From Streptacidiphilus rugosus AM-16 (GTDB lineage Bacteria; Actinomycetota; Actinomycetes; Streptomycetales; Streptomycetaceae), in contig NZ_JQMJ01000004.1 of NCBI RefSeq assembly GCF_000744655.1, forward strand, positions 4,092,001 to 4,156,000: a stretch of 64,000 nt of DNA, read 5' to 3'. Under the pieces are notes generated by a model. That model was not told the origin of the DNA, searched no databases, and saw nothing but the letters and a program-made list of their open reading frames with translations. The position numbers and the translations under genes are program-made. Shown piece by piece: positions 7,844 to 15,672 of this stretch; positions within the stretch are counted from its first letter, which is position 1, and each line of letters opens with the position of its first letter.

Positions 7844-8647
7844 TCAGCCGAAGCGGAACGCGAGCCGCTGGTAGAGCCCCGGAGCCGCGTGGCGCACCAG
7901 TTCCGGCAGTCGCATCCAGGCCGGCACGTACACCTGCTCGCGCCCCTGCTCCACCGCGCGGCAGACCGCCTCGGCCACGCGCTCCGGTGGCAGCGGTCGG
8001 GGGCGGGAACGCGCGTACGGGGCACCGCGACGGTCGAAGAAGGGGGTGTCGACGACGCCCGGCAGCACGTGGGTGACCCGGACCCCCGATCCGTGCACCT
8101 CCTGCCGCAGGGCGTCGGCGAAGACGCCGAGGGCGCCCTTGGCGGCGGAGTACACCGCCTCGTTGCGCACGCCCAGCGCGCCGGCGACCGAGCCGATGAG
8201 GACGATGTGCCCTTCCCCGCGGGCCAGCATCGGCGGGAGGACCAGGCGCACCAGGTGTACGGTGGCGATCAGGTCGACGGTGAGCAGCGCGTCGACGGCC
8301 TCGCCGGGCATGGTCCACAGCGGCCCCGCCCACCCGACGCCCGCCGCGGCCACCAGCAGGTCGATCCGGTCCCTGGCCGGCGCCGCCGCCGCGACCAGGG
8401 CGGCGGGCGCGCCCGGTTCGGACAGGTCCGCCGGAAGCGCCCGGCCGCCGGTGCGGGCGGCGACCCTTTCGAGCCTGGCCCGGTCGCGCCCGCACAGGAC
8501 CAGCCGCCACGTGCCCTGTTCGGCCAGCCGTTGTGCGACGGCCGCACCGATCCCCGAGGACGCGCCGGTGATCAGGCCGACGGGCGCGCCCCGGCCCGCG
8601 GGACGACGCCGGCCGGGCGGCCTGGTGTTGCCGCGGAGGGAGATCAC
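7844..8647 (-). CDS. short-chain dehydrogenase/reductase
   Basis: 267 residues when started at the GTG at 8647, which has GGAG upstream; an in-frame start 56 codons earlier has no support. Classical SDR: TGASSGIG at residues 27-34 (NAD(P) binding), catalytic Ser143 in IGS, and Tyr156/Lys160 in YSAAK. The Asp-Leu pair near residue 74 (PADLS) is the usual adenine contact. It resembles the DltE/short-chain oxidoreductase type that acts on lipophilic alcohols or ketones. Divergent from the glycolipid-synthase-like gene at 8839. Substrate not predictable. Confidence 0.9.
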   Translation of the reverse strand: MISLRGNTRPPGRRRPAGRGAPVGLITGASSGIGAAVAQRLAEQGTWRLVLCGRDRARLERVAARTGGRALPADLSEPGAPAALVAAAAPARDRIDLLVAAAGVGWAGPLWTMPGEAVDALLTVDLIATVHLVRLVLPPMLARGEGHIVLIGSVAGALGVRNEAVYSAAKGALGVFADALRQEVHGSGVRVTHVLPGVVDTPFFDRRGAPYARSRPRPLPPERVAEAVCRAVEQGREQVYVPAWMRLPELVRHAAPGLYQRLAFRFG

Positions 8648-8838
8648 AGCGGCTCCTGTCCGGAGGGGGACGTCTGGCGTCGACGGCGCGCGGCCCAGGT
8701 GCCGGACCCGACGTCCGTCTCTCTTCCACCTTGCCCGGGATCGGCCGTTCCAGCGCGCCCAGTCACGCCTGACCGCGCCGGACCCGCCCGCCGCTCGCCA
8801 CCGCGCCTCCCCCACCGATCGCTCCTACGCTGGAGCCC

Positions 8839-9933
8839 GTGGCCCGGTTCCTGATCCTGAGCGCGAGCATGGGGGACGGCCACGACGCGGTCGCCCGCGC
8901 GTTGGCGGCCCGTCTGGACGGGCAGGGCCACGACGCCGTCGCCGTGGACGCGCTGCGCCTGCTCCCGGGACCCGCCGCGGGGGCCGCGCTGCGCGGCTTC
9001 TACCAGGGCTGCATCCGGCACGCGCCCTGGATCTACGCGGCGCTGTACGCCGGTTTCTTCCGGCCCCGCGCGCATCCGGGTGCCAACCCGCTCGCCTCGG
9101 TGATGGGGCCTCGGCTGCTCGCGCTCGTCCGGCGGTTGCGGCCGGACCTGGTCGTTCCCGTCTTCCATCTCGCGGCGCAGGTGACGGGGCGGGAGCGGGC
9201 GCTCGGCCGGCTCGAGGTGCCCAGCGCGGTCGTGGTGACGGACTTCGCCGTGCACCGGCAGTGGCTGCATCCCGGCAACGACCAGTACCTGTGCCTGACC
9301 CGGCCCGCGGCCGACCTGGCCGGGGCCGGGACCGGCCGCCCGGCGCGAGCCGTGGGCGCCGTGCTGGCCGACCGCTTCCTCCCGCCCCGCGCGCCCGTGC
9401 GGCATCCCGCGCCCGGACCGCCGCGCGTGCTGCTCTCGGCCGGCGCCTGGGGCGCGGGGACACGGTTCGAGCAGACCGCCGGGTGCCTGACCGCAGCGGG
9501 CTTCACGCCGATGGTGCTGTGCGGGCGCAACGAGCGTCTGCGCCGCCGCCTCGACGGACTGCCGGGCGTCACCGCCCTGGGCTGGCAGCGGGATCTGCCC
9601 GCGCTGCTCGCCCGGAGTGCCGCTTTGATCGACAACGCCGCCGGACAGACGGCGCTCCAGGCCCTCGCCCTCGGCGTCCCCGTGGTCGCCTACCGGCCGC
9701 TGCCCGGTCACGGCCGTGAGGGGGTCCGGGCGATGGCCGACCTCGGTCTCAGCCGCCTGGCCCGGACTCCGGCGGAGCTCGTCGCGGCGCTCCAGGACGC
9801 GGCGCTCCAGGACGCGGCGCGCCGGACGGACCGGGCCGAGGGAGGACCGGCCGCTCCCTGGTCCACCGCCGCCGCGCGGCTCTTCCCCGGCACTGCGGCG
9901 GCCGTGCTGGCCGAACTCGCGGACGACGGCTGA
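8839..9933 (+). CDS. MGDG synthase-type glycosyltransferase
   Basis: 364 residues. The N-terminal domain (LSASMGDGHDAVARALAA at the start) matches the monogalactosyldiacylglycerol synthase family, and the C-terminal half has the nucleotide-sugar site (ALGVPVVAYRPLPGHGREG near residue 274), giving a GT-B fold as in MurG-like enzymes. Transfer of a sugar to a lipid or secondary metabolite at the membrane is likely. GTG start at 8839 with GGAG 4 nt upstream and a TACGCT -10 element at 8826, so the leader is very short. A tandem 15-bp duplication near 9790-9819 (CTCCAGGACGCGGCG twice) inserts a repeated ALQDA unit close to the C-terminus. Confidence 0.85.
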   Translation: MARFLILSASMGDGHDAVARALAARLDGQGHDAVAVDALRLLPGPAAGAALRGFYQGCIRHAPWIYAALYAGFFRPRAHPGANPLASVMGPRLLALVRRLRPDLVVPVFHLAAQVTGRERALGRLEVPSAVVVTDFAVHRQWLHPGNDQYLCLTRPAADLAGAGTGRPARAVGAVLADRFLPPRAPVRHPAPGPPRVLLSAGAWGAGTRFEQTAGCLTAAGFTPMVLCGRNERLRRRLDGLPGVTALGWQRDLPALLARSAALIDNAAGQTALQALALGVPVVAYRPLPGHGREGVRAMADLGLSRLARTPAELVAALQDAALQDAARRTDRAEGGPAAPWSTAAARLFPGTAAAVLAELADDG

Positions 9934-9976
9934 GCCTGCACGCCGCGCGCGCTCACGCGTTCACTCGTTCACTCCT

Positions 9977-11455
9977 TCACGCGCCGGAGAAGGCGACGAC
10001 TCCGTCGCCGGTGCCCAGCAGTACCCGACCGCCCGTCAGAACGGGCGAGGCGAAGTGCGGGAGCGGTCCTTCGGTCGTGGCGCGCGCCAGGACCCGGCCT
10101 GTCGCCTGGTCGAGGGCGAAGAGGGTGCCGGTCGCGCAGTCGGGGACCCAGACCGCGCCGCCGCCCAGGACGGGCGAACCGGCCGCGCGCAGCGGGAAGC
10201 TCCAGCCGGTCCGGGGCATCCCGGACGCGTCGAGGTCGACCCGCTGGACCGCGTCCGCGCAGGGAAGGAACACCGTACCCTCCGTGACGGCGGCCGAGCC
10301 GTAGGCGCTGCAGAGCGGAGCCTGGTGCAGTTCGCCGCCGACGCCGCCCAGGTGCCCGCGGTCGAGTGTGTAGCCGGTGCCGCGCTTGCCGACCGCGAGG
10401 ACGAAGCGGTCGCCGACCAACGCGGGGGTGAGCGAGCCGAGGTCGAGGTCCGCGGCGTTGTCGGCGGCCCAGGTGGCGGGGGCGAAGAAGTCGGTGCGCG
10501 TCAGCGTGCTCGGGGCGAGGGCGAGGACGGAGTCCGAGCCGTCGTATCCGCCGGCACCTCCGCCGGTCGCGGCGCCGTTGCCGACCGAGACCAGGATCTT
10601 CGGTCCGGCCCCGTTGCCCGCGCCGGCGGCGGCCGGGGTCACCACCGCTCCGCCAGGTGCCCAGATGCCGGCCTGACGGGACGTCGGCACGGCGTAGGAC
10701 AGCACCGGACCGGCACCGGTGGCCGCCACCGACACCAGCGCGCCGACGTAGTCGCCGCAGTCGCCCTCCAGGCCGCCGAAGCCGACCAGCACCCGGCCGT
10801 CAACCGTGGCGAGGGCGCCGCGCTGCTGGTGGACGCCGGGGTCGCCGTGCGGCGGTTCGACCTCCCGGCGCACCCGCACGGTTCCACTCGCCGGGTCCAG
10901 GCCCGCCAGCAGGTGCCGCCCGCCGTCGAGTTCGGCCAGCACGAAGACCAGTCCGGTCGTCGGCTCGTACACCGGGGTGCTGGTGATGCCCAGTGGGTCG
11001 ATGTCGCCGCAGGGGAGCGTGTGGAGCGGTGCCGGCGTGCCGAGGTGGGCGCGCCACAGGATGCGGCCGGACGCGAGGTCGAGCCGGTAGACGCTGTCGT
11101 TCTCGGTCGCCGCGATCACCGAACCGCGCACGACCAGCGGCTGACCGTAGACCGCGCCGTCCAGCCTGGTCGCCCAGGCGCGGGCGAGCGCGCTTGGCGG
11201 GGGGACGCCGGGTGCGGAGCCGGTGCGTTGCGCGTCGTGGTGGTAGGTCAGCCAGTCCCCCGGATCGGTGGGCGGAGGTGTCCGCGCGCCCGGGGTGAAC
11301 TCCTGCGTCGCGATCGCGGCCGGGGGCTGCGGGCCCGGGTGCCCTCCGGTGCAGGCGCTCGCGCACAGGGCGGCGGCCAGCAGCGCGAACCCGGCGCGGG
11401 CCGCGGGCACGCGGCGGCCCCGCGACGGAGGGCGCGGCGCGCTGCTGGAGGGCAT
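9977..11455 (-). CDS. PQQ-like beta-propeller lipoprotein
   Basis: 492 residues. The N-terminus is a signal peptide (Arg-rich n-region, hydrophobic AGFALLAAALCASAC) with a lipobox-like ASA-Cys35, so lipid anchoring on the outer face of the membrane is likely. The rest is a WD40/PQQ-type propeller of repeated blades such as VYRLDLASGRILWRAHLGTP and LFALDQATGRVLARATTEGP. The fold matches BamB/quinoprotein-like structural propellers. I see no clear PQQ-ligand residues, so it is more likely a binding or scaffolding protein than a dehydrogenase. Convergent with the glycosyltransferase gene. Confidence 0.85.
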   Translation of the reverse strand: MPSSSAPRPPSRGRRVPAARAGFALLAAALCASACTGGHPGPQPPAAIATQEFTPGARTPPPTDPGDWLTYHHDAQRTGSAPGVPPPSALARAWATRLDGAVYGQPLVVRGSVIAATENDSVYRLDLASGRILWRAHLGTPAPLHTLPCGDIDPLGITSTPVYEPTTGLVFVLAELDGGRHLLAGLDPASGTVRVRREVEPPHGDPGVHQQRGALATVDGRVLVGFGGLEGDCGDYVGALVSVAATGAGPVLSYAVPTSRQAGIWAPGGAVVTPAAAGAGNGAGPKILVSVGNGAATGGGAGGYDGSDSVLALAPSTLTRTDFFAPATWAADNAADLDLGSLTPALVGDRFVLAVGKRGTGYTLDRGHLGGVGGELHQAPLCSAYGSAAVTEGTVFLPCADAVQRVDLDASGMPRTGWSFPLRAAGSPVLGGGAVWVPDCATGTLFALDQATGRVLARATTEGPLPHFASPVLTGGRVLLGTGDGVVAFSGA

Positions 11456-11506
11456 GGCACCAGTCTCGGCCGCGGAGAGGGCCCGGTCGAGCGCGGCGCG
11501 GCGGCC

Positions 11507-12403
11507 TCAGTCCTGTTCGAGCTGTTGGCGCAGGCCGGCGAGGATGCGGTTCAGCAGGCGGGAGACGTGCATCTGCGAGTAGCCGAGCTGTTCGCCGATC
11601 TGGGCCTGGGTGAGGTCGTCGACGAAGCGGAGCTTGAGGATGCGGCGGTCGGTCTCGGGCAGACCGGGAAGGATCTGGCGCAGCGCGGTCAGATCGACCA
11701 CCAGCTCCAGGTCGCGGTCGTGGGCGCCGAGCCGGCGCTGCAGCGGGCCCTCGTCGTTCTCGTCCTCGGTGGCCGGGGCGGACAGGGTGCCGGCCGTGTA
11801 GGCGTCGGCGGCGATCTTGCCCTCGGTGACCTCGTCCTCGCTGACGTCGAGCCGGGCGGCGAGCTCGGCCGTGGTGGGTTCGCGGCCCAGTTCCTGCTCC
11901 AGGACGTCGCCGGCCTTGGCGAGTCGGAGGCGCAGTTCCTGGAGCCGCCGGGGGACGTGGACGGCCCAGCTGTTGTCGCGGAAGTGGCGCTTGATCTCGC
12001 CGCTGATGGTGGGCAGCGCGTAGGTGACGAACTCGACCCCGCGGGCGGTGTCGAAGCCGTTGATGGCCTTGATCAGTCCGACGACCCCGACCTGGAAGAC
12101 GTCCTCCTGGCCGTCGCGCCGGTGGCCGAAACGCTGGACCGCCGTGCGGACCAGGCTCATGTTCAGCTCGACCAGGGTGTTGCGGACGTAGGAGTAGGCG
12201 AGGGTGCCCTCCTCCAGCTCCCGCAGCCGGGCGAGCAGCACGTCGGTCAGGGCGCGGACCTCGAGCCGGTCCAGGGTGACCGGGTCGCACGCGATCGTGG
12301 GCAGACCGGCGTCGGAGGCGGGGACGCAAGGGGCGTCCGTCGCGGACGGTGTCGGGGTCGGAGTACGACGCAGCGTGGTCGGCTCGGGGGCTGCCGTGGT
12401 CAC
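11507..12403 (-). CDS. SigB/SigF-family RNA polymerase sigma factor
   Basis: 298 residues. Regions 2 to 4 are intact: NTLVELNMSLVRTAVQRFGH and VFQVGVVGLIKAINGFDTAR (region 2), YALPTISGEIKRHFRDNSWA (2.4/3.0), and at the end TQAQIGEQLGYSQMHVSRLL (region 4.2). It is closely similar to the second sigma factor at 20137-20988. Residues 1-60 are a poorly conserved extension. GTG start with GGAAGG upstream. It lies 29 bp downstream of a winged-helix regulator gene on the same strand, so the two are probably co-transcribed. The expected role is general-stress or developmental transcription, controlled by an anti-sigma HATPase kinase. Confidence 0.93.
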   Translation of the reverse strand: MTTAAPEPTTLRRTPTPTPSATDAPCVPASDAGLPTIACDPVTLDRLEVRALTDVLLARLRELEEGTLAYSYVRNTLVELNMSLVRTAVQRFGHRRDGQEDVFQVGVVGLIKAINGFDTARGVEFVTYALPTISGEIKRHFRDNSWAVHVPRRLQELRLRLAKAGDVLEQELGREPTTAELAARLDVSEDEVTEGKIAADAYTAGTLSAPATEDENDEGPLQRRLGAHDRDLELVVDLTALRQILPGLPETDRRILKLRFVDDLTQAQIGEQLGYSQMHVSRLLNRILAGLRQQLEQD

Positions 12404-12432
12404 GGGGTGGTCCTTCCTCGATTCGGGCTCGG

Positions 12433-12795
12433 TCAGGCGGCGCTGGTGCCGGCGGTCCCGCTCGCCGCGACCGCGGCTTCCTCCGCGTCGGCGAGCGGTC
12501 CGCGGACGGCCAGCAGAGCGAGGAGGTCGGCGACGGTGGGACCGGCGTCGGCCGGGTGCCGCAGCGGGATCGCGGCGGTGACCTGGTAGTGGTTGGTGCG
12601 TCCGACCCGGGTGTGGGTGAGGTAGCCGCCCTCTTCGAGGTCGGCGATGATCCGGCTCACGGCGCGTTCGGTGAGCAGGCAGGTGGCGGCGAGGTCGCGC
12701 ACCCGCGCGCTGGGATCCCGGGAGATCTGCACCAGGACCCGGGCGTGGTTGGTCAAGAACGTCCAGCCCGTCCTGGGGCCCGCGGTCGGTTCCAT
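12433..12795 (-). CDS. MarR/ArsR-like winged-helix regulator
   Basis: 120 residues from the ATG at 12795. Core: GWTFLTNHARVLVQISRDPS, then a helix-turn-helix (VRDLAATCLLTERAVSRIIA) and a wing (YLTHTRVGRTNHYQV). It has a clear paralogue at 54449-54760 sharing GWTFLTNHARVLVQISRDP. The start follows a perfect TATGAT -10 by exactly 6 nt without a Shine-Dalgarno sequence, so it is probably leaderless. It lies directly upstream of a sigma factor gene in the same direction and divergent from a small gene at 12948. It probably represses its own promoter through the adjacent inverted repeat. The signal sensed is unknown. Confidence 0.85.
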   Translation of the reverse strand: MEPTAGPRTGWTFLTNHARVLVQISRDPSARVRDLAATCLLTERAVSRIIADLEEGGYLTHTRVGRTNHYQVTAAIPLRHPADAGPTVADLLALLAVRGPLADAEEAAVAASGTAGTSAA

Positions 12796-12801
12796 GCCGC
12801 C

Positions 12802-12827
12802 ATCATAGGACACATATTTCATGTATC
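12802..12827 (-). promoter_or_regulatory. promoter and operator of the winged-helix/sigma operon
   Basis: A TATGAT -10 (minus strand, 12802-12807) is followed upstream by an inverted repeat at 12809-12827: GACACAT, 5 bp, ATGTATC. A similar 19-bp stretch (14 of 19 identical) occurs at 54802-54820 beside the paralogous regulator, so this is the likely autoregulatory site. Confidence 0.55.
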
Positions 12828-12846
12828 GCGAGAGCAGACATCTGTG

Positions 12847-12886
12847 TCATGTAATGGTTGACAGGACTGCCACGTCCCCCCACGCT
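12847..12886 (+). promoter_or_regulatory. promoter of the 12948 gene with adjacent TCATGTA element
   Basis: TTGACA (12858-12863), 17 bp, CACGCT (12881-12886). TCATGTA (12847-12853) ends 4 bp before the -35. The arrangement TC(A/G)TGTA-N4-TTGACAGG is repeated exactly at 54812-54830 beside the paralogous regulator. Confidence 0.5.
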
Positions 12887-12947
12887 GTGTAGGCCCCGCC
12901 TCGTGGGCCCTCGATCCGCACCGGCTCACGGACAGAAGGTGAAGGCG

Positions 12948-13280
12948 ATGACCCGCAGCGAACTGGACCGCCTCACCGTGTTCCTCCGCGCCCGCCTCGG
13001 CTCCCCCACCTCCGGTCGGACACCGGAGGCGTCCGCGGCATCCCTGCGCACCCTGGAACAGGCCGCCCTCGGCGTCGCGGCCTACTTCGAACTGGCGGCC
13101 CACCGGCCCACCCCGGACGGCCTGGCGGTCGAGGAGCAGCGAGCCCGGGCCCTGTGGCAGACCCTTCACGACATGGCCGCCCACTGGGCCGACCACCCGG
13201 ACCACCCGGACCGCCCGGGACGCGGTGTCCCCCGCCCACCCGGCGCACGGGTCCCCGCCCTCCTGCCACCAGCCGCCTGA
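12948..13280 (+). CDS. small helical protein, unknown function
   Basis: 110 residues beginning MTRSELDRLTVFLRARLGS; I do not recognise a family. Predicted mostly helical up to residue 82, then a His/Asp/Pro-rich repetitive stretch (HPDHPDRPGRG) and a Pro-rich tail. The ATG at 12948 has GAAGG upstream. It is divergent from the winged-helix regulator at 12433-12795, and its -35 is flanked by the conserved TCATGTA element, so it is probably a direct target of that regulator. No membrane segment or signal peptide. Confidence 0.6.
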   Translation: MTRSELDRLTVFLRARLGSPTSGRTPEASAASLRTLEQAALGVAAYFELAAHRPTPDGLAVEEQRARALWQTLHDMAAHWADHPDHPDRPGRGVPRPPGARVPALLPPAA

Positions 13281-13340
13281 GGGACCGCCCCGATCGTGCG
13301 TCATCGTCCCCCGACCCCTGAGGCCAGGTATCCGTCGGCC

Positions 13341-13366
13341 GCGTCGCCGGGAAGGGACGGGGGTAG
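13341..13366 (+). promoter_or_regulatory. SigB-type promoter candidate for the 13376 gene
   Basis: GCGT (13341-13344), 16 bp, GGGTAG (13361-13366), only 9 nt before the ATG, so the transcript would be leaderless or nearly so. Confidence 0.45.
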
Positions 13367-13375
13367 GCGAGGTCC

Positions 13376-13672
13376 ATGAGTGCAGCAGACAGCAGCTTCT
13401 ATCAGTGGATGCTCGATCAGGCCCGCCGGGCCGGGCACGATCCGGACGCGCCGGCCGAGGGCCTGGACGCCCCGCTCGCCGAGGTGATGCTGGTGTGGGC
13501 GGCCCTGGCCCTGAACGGGGCCATGACCCCCGAGCAGGACGCGCAGACCGCCGAACGGCTGGGCGTCACGGCACAGGAACTGCGCGAGGCCTACGAACCC
13601 GAGATGCGGCGCGAGGCCATGTCACAACTGCTGGACCGCCCGGACCTGGCGGTCCTGGACCCGAAAACCTGA
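13376..13672 (+). CDS. small acidic helical protein, unknown function
   Basis: 98 residues, acidic and helical, with no recognised domain. The segment GAMTPEQDAQTAERLGVTAQELREAYEPEM could form a compact helix-turn-helix-like unit, but I see no DNA-binding signature. GAGG lies 4 nt before the ATG. A SigB-type promoter candidate is directly upstream, and a 25-bp perfect hairpin terminator starts 1 nt after the stop codon, so it is a monocistronic, tightly delimited gene. The neighbouring sigma factor and regulator suggest a stress role. Confidence 0.65.
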   Translation: MSAADSSFYQWMLDQARRAGHDPDAPAEGLDAPLAEVMLVWAALALNGAMTPEQDAQTAERLGVTAQELREAYEPEMRREAMSQLLDRPDLAVLDPKT

Positions 13673-13729
13673 ACGTCGAAGCTGCGGGGCCGACGCCGGT
13701 GACGGGCGTCGGCCCCGCAGCTTCGACGT
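13673..13729. terminator. bidirectional terminator, 25-bp perfect stem
   Basis: Left arm 13673-13697, 7-nt loop GGTGACG, right arm 13705-13729, with all 25 base pairs matched. It sits between two convergent genes (stops at 13672 and 13746) and can serve both. Confidence 0.9.
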
Positions 13730-13745
13730 GAGGCCGACAGCGGGG

Positions 13746-14711
13746 TCAGCGGGCGAGGGCGGGCAGGACCTGGTCGCGGTAGGCGTCGAAGAAGGCGTCC
13801 TGGTCGGCGCCGCCGATCTGGCCGACGTACACCTCGTCGAAGCCGGCCCGCAGGTAGGCGCGCAGCGTCTCCACATGGGCCTCCACGTCGTCGCCGCAGG
13901 TCACCGCGTCGGCCACCATCTCACGGGTGACCAGTTCGGAGGCCTGCTCGAAGTGGGCCGGGGTCGGCAGGATCTGGGCGAGCTCGCCCGGCAGCAGTTC
14001 GGTGGGCCACAGGCGGTGCACGGTGTCCACGGCCTTGTCCGCGTCGCTGCTCCAGCACACCTTGACCCCGCCGACCGCCTTCCCCGGCAGGCCCGCACCG
14101 GCCGCCTGCCGGTAGGCGCCGACCAGGTCGGCGTCGGGGGTCATGGTGACGAAGCCGTCGCCGATCCGTGCGGCAAGTTCGGCGGCCTTGGGGCCGAAGC
14201 CGGAGACCAGGACGGGCAGGGGCTGCGTCGGCGCGGTGTAGAGGCGGGCGTTGTCCACGGTGTAGTGACGGCCGTGATGGCTGATCCGCTCGCCGGTGAA
14301 CAGGCCGCGCATCACCGTCACCGCCTCCTCCAGCATCTCCGCGCGCTCGCCGAACGAGGGCCAACGGTCCCCGAGGATGTGCTCGTTGAGCGCCTCACCG
14401 GTGCCCACCCCGAGCGAGAAACGCCCGCCGAGCAGCACGCTGGAGGTCGCCGACGCCTGCGCGGTGACGGCCGGGTGCAGCCGCACGGTCGGGCAGGTCA
14501 CCAGCGTGGTCACGGGCAGGTCGACGGCCTGCGACAAGGCGCCGATCACGGACCAGACGAAGGGGCTGTTGCCCTGCGCGTCGTTCCACGGATGGAAGTG
14601 GTCGGAGATCGCCAACCTGGTGAATCCGGCGCGCTGCGCGGACCGGGCCTGATCGATCAGCTGAGCCGGGGTGAACTCCTCGCAGGAGAGGAAGTAGCCG
14701 TATTCCGTCAT
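13746..14711 (-). CDS. LLM-class F420-dependent oxidoreductase
   Basis: 321 residues from the ATG at 14711, which has AAGGGG upstream; the 11 codons before it are rejected. TIM-barrel luciferase-like enzyme: YGYFLSCEEF at the start, ISDHFHPWNDAQGNSPFVWS (the F420-contact region of the G6PDH-like branch), and GVGTGEALNEHILG. This is the F420-dependent glucose-6-phosphate-dehydrogenase-related subfamily (TIGR03557 type), whose actual substrates are mostly unknown. A hydride transfer using F420 in the cytoplasm is expected. Upstream lies a SigB-like promoter (14766-14790) identical in both core elements to the one before the WhiB-like gene at 38375. Confidence 0.9.
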   Translation of the reverse strand: MTEYGYFLSCEEFTPAQLIDQARSAQRAGFTRLAISDHFHPWNDAQGNSPFVWSVIGALSQAVDLPVTTLVTCPTVRLHPAVTAQASATSSVLLGGRFSLGVGTGEALNEHILGDRWPSFGERAEMLEEAVTVMRGLFTGERISHHGRHYTVDNARLYTAPTQPLPVLVSGFGPKAAELAARIGDGFVTMTPDADLVGAYRQAAGAGLPGKAVGGVKVCWSSDADKAVDTVHRLWPTELLPGELAQILPTPAHFEQASELVTREMVADAVTCGDDVEAHVETLRAYLRAGFDEVYVGQIGGADQDAFFDAYRDQVLPALAR

Positions 14712-14765
14712 GGACCTGTGCCCCTTTCCGAGGTCGGCGCGCACCCTGCGGGCCCATGGGCGCGG

Positions 14766-14790
14766 CTAACCACTGCCGCCCCGGCGAAAC
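14766..14790 (-). promoter_or_regulatory. SigB-type promoter candidate for the F420 oxidoreductase
   Basis: On the minus strand GTTT, 15 bp, GGTTAG. Core hexamer and spacing are identical to 38249-38273. Confidence 0.45.
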
Positions 14791-14818
14791 CGGCCCGTCG
14801 GCCCACCGCCCCCTCGGG

Positions 14819-15124
14819 TCAGACCGCCTGCGCCGGGCGCGCCGCGCGGCGTCGGCGGCGTCGTGCGGTGGCGCGCTCCCCCTCGGTCATGCCGCCCCAC
14901 ACGCCGTACTCCTCCCGGCACTCCAGGGCGAAGTCGCGGCACTGCTCCAGCACGGGACAGGCGGCGCAGATGCGCTTCGCCGCCTCCTCCCGGTACTCGA
15001 AGCTGCTTCCGCGCTCCCCCGCGGGATGGAAGAACAGCCGCGTGTCGTAGTCCACGCACGCGGCCTGCTCCTGCCAGGACCAGGCCCACTCCACAGGCCC
15101 TGGCAGATCCGGCTTTCGCCCCAT
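14819..15124 (-). CDS. WhiB-like (Wbl) iron-sulfur regulator
   Basis: 101 residues. The four Fe-S ligand cysteines are Cys23, Cys53, Cys56 and Cys62 (ACV, ICAACPVLEQC), followed by YGVWGG (residues 73-78) and a basic tail RRRRRR that binds DNA. AGGAG precedes the ATG at 15124. An equally long paralogue is encoded at 38375-38680. Wbl proteins bind a [4Fe-4S] cluster and act with the housekeeping sigma factor in redox stress and development. The neighbouring hemerythrin gene fits a redox setting. Confidence 0.95.
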   Translation of the reverse strand: MGRKPDLPGPVEWAWSWQEQAACVDYDTRLFFHPAGERGSSFEYREEAAKRICAACPVLEQCRDFALECREEYGVWGGMTEGERATARRRRRRAARPAQAV

Positions 15125-15386
15125 CGGTTCTCCTGTCTCCTCGCAGCACGCCCCGCGCGACGCCACCGGCCGCCGTGACCACAAGGGCGCGCCTGCCCCC
15201 GAGGCCGCCCATCCACACGTGCCGCGCCCGTTCGGCGCGGTCGTCGTCCGCTCCGACGCCGGGCTCGATCCGGAGTGCGTTCCGGGGTGCGTTTCGTGGT
15301 GCATGGAGATCACCGGCCGGGGCATACGCCGAGGGCGACACAGCAGGGGTCGCTTCAGTCGCACGAGTGGATTCGAGGTGGTCGAC

Positions 15387-15635
15387 GTGCTGATGGCGCA
15401 TCCGACGGTGCTGAACAAGCTGATCGAGGAGTACGCGGCGCTGGCGGCGCTCGGGGCGGACCACGGCGACGAGGAGGCACGCCGGCGTCTGGAGGACGTC
15501 ACCTACACGCTGTGCGTGGCCACCGGCACCCGCGACATCGACAGCGCCCTGGCCGCCGCCCGCTACCGACTGCCCGGCGCCCGCCCGGAGGACGACTCGC
15601 TGCTGAGCCCCCCGTCGGGCGCGAGCGCAGCCTGA
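15387..15635 (+). CDS. DUF5133 protein
   Basis: 82 residues. MLMAHPTVLNKLIEEYAAL and RRRLEDVTYTLCVATGTRDI match the short Streptomyces family DUF5133, which is of unknown function. I take the GTG at 15387 as start because GAGGTGG precedes it and family members begin at this point; the frame is open further upstream. Divergent from the WhiB-like gene. The long region between them (15125-15386) holds both promoters; I see no other gene in it. The stop codon is embedded in the following terminator stem. Confidence 0.75.
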   Translation: MLMAHPTVLNKLIEEYAALAALGADHGDEEARRRLEDVTYTLCVATGTRDIDSALAAARYRLPGARPEDDSLLSPPSGASAA

Positions 15636-15659
15636 GCCCCCCGCCCCCGGGGCTCAGGC
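15630..15659. terminator. terminator between the DUF5133 and hemerythrin genes
   Basis: Perfect 11-bp stem GCCTGAGCCCC / GGGGCTCAGGC with an 8-nt loop. It includes the DUF5133 stop codon and ends 13 bp before the convergent hemerythrin gene, so it can work in both directions. Confidence 0.75.
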
Positions 15660-15672
15660 TCCGGGGCCGCAC

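Noticed and set aside
9716..12589. Plus-strand open frame of 957 codons
   Set aside because: It spans the antisense of the lipoprotein and sigma factor genes, whose motifs are clear on the minus strand.
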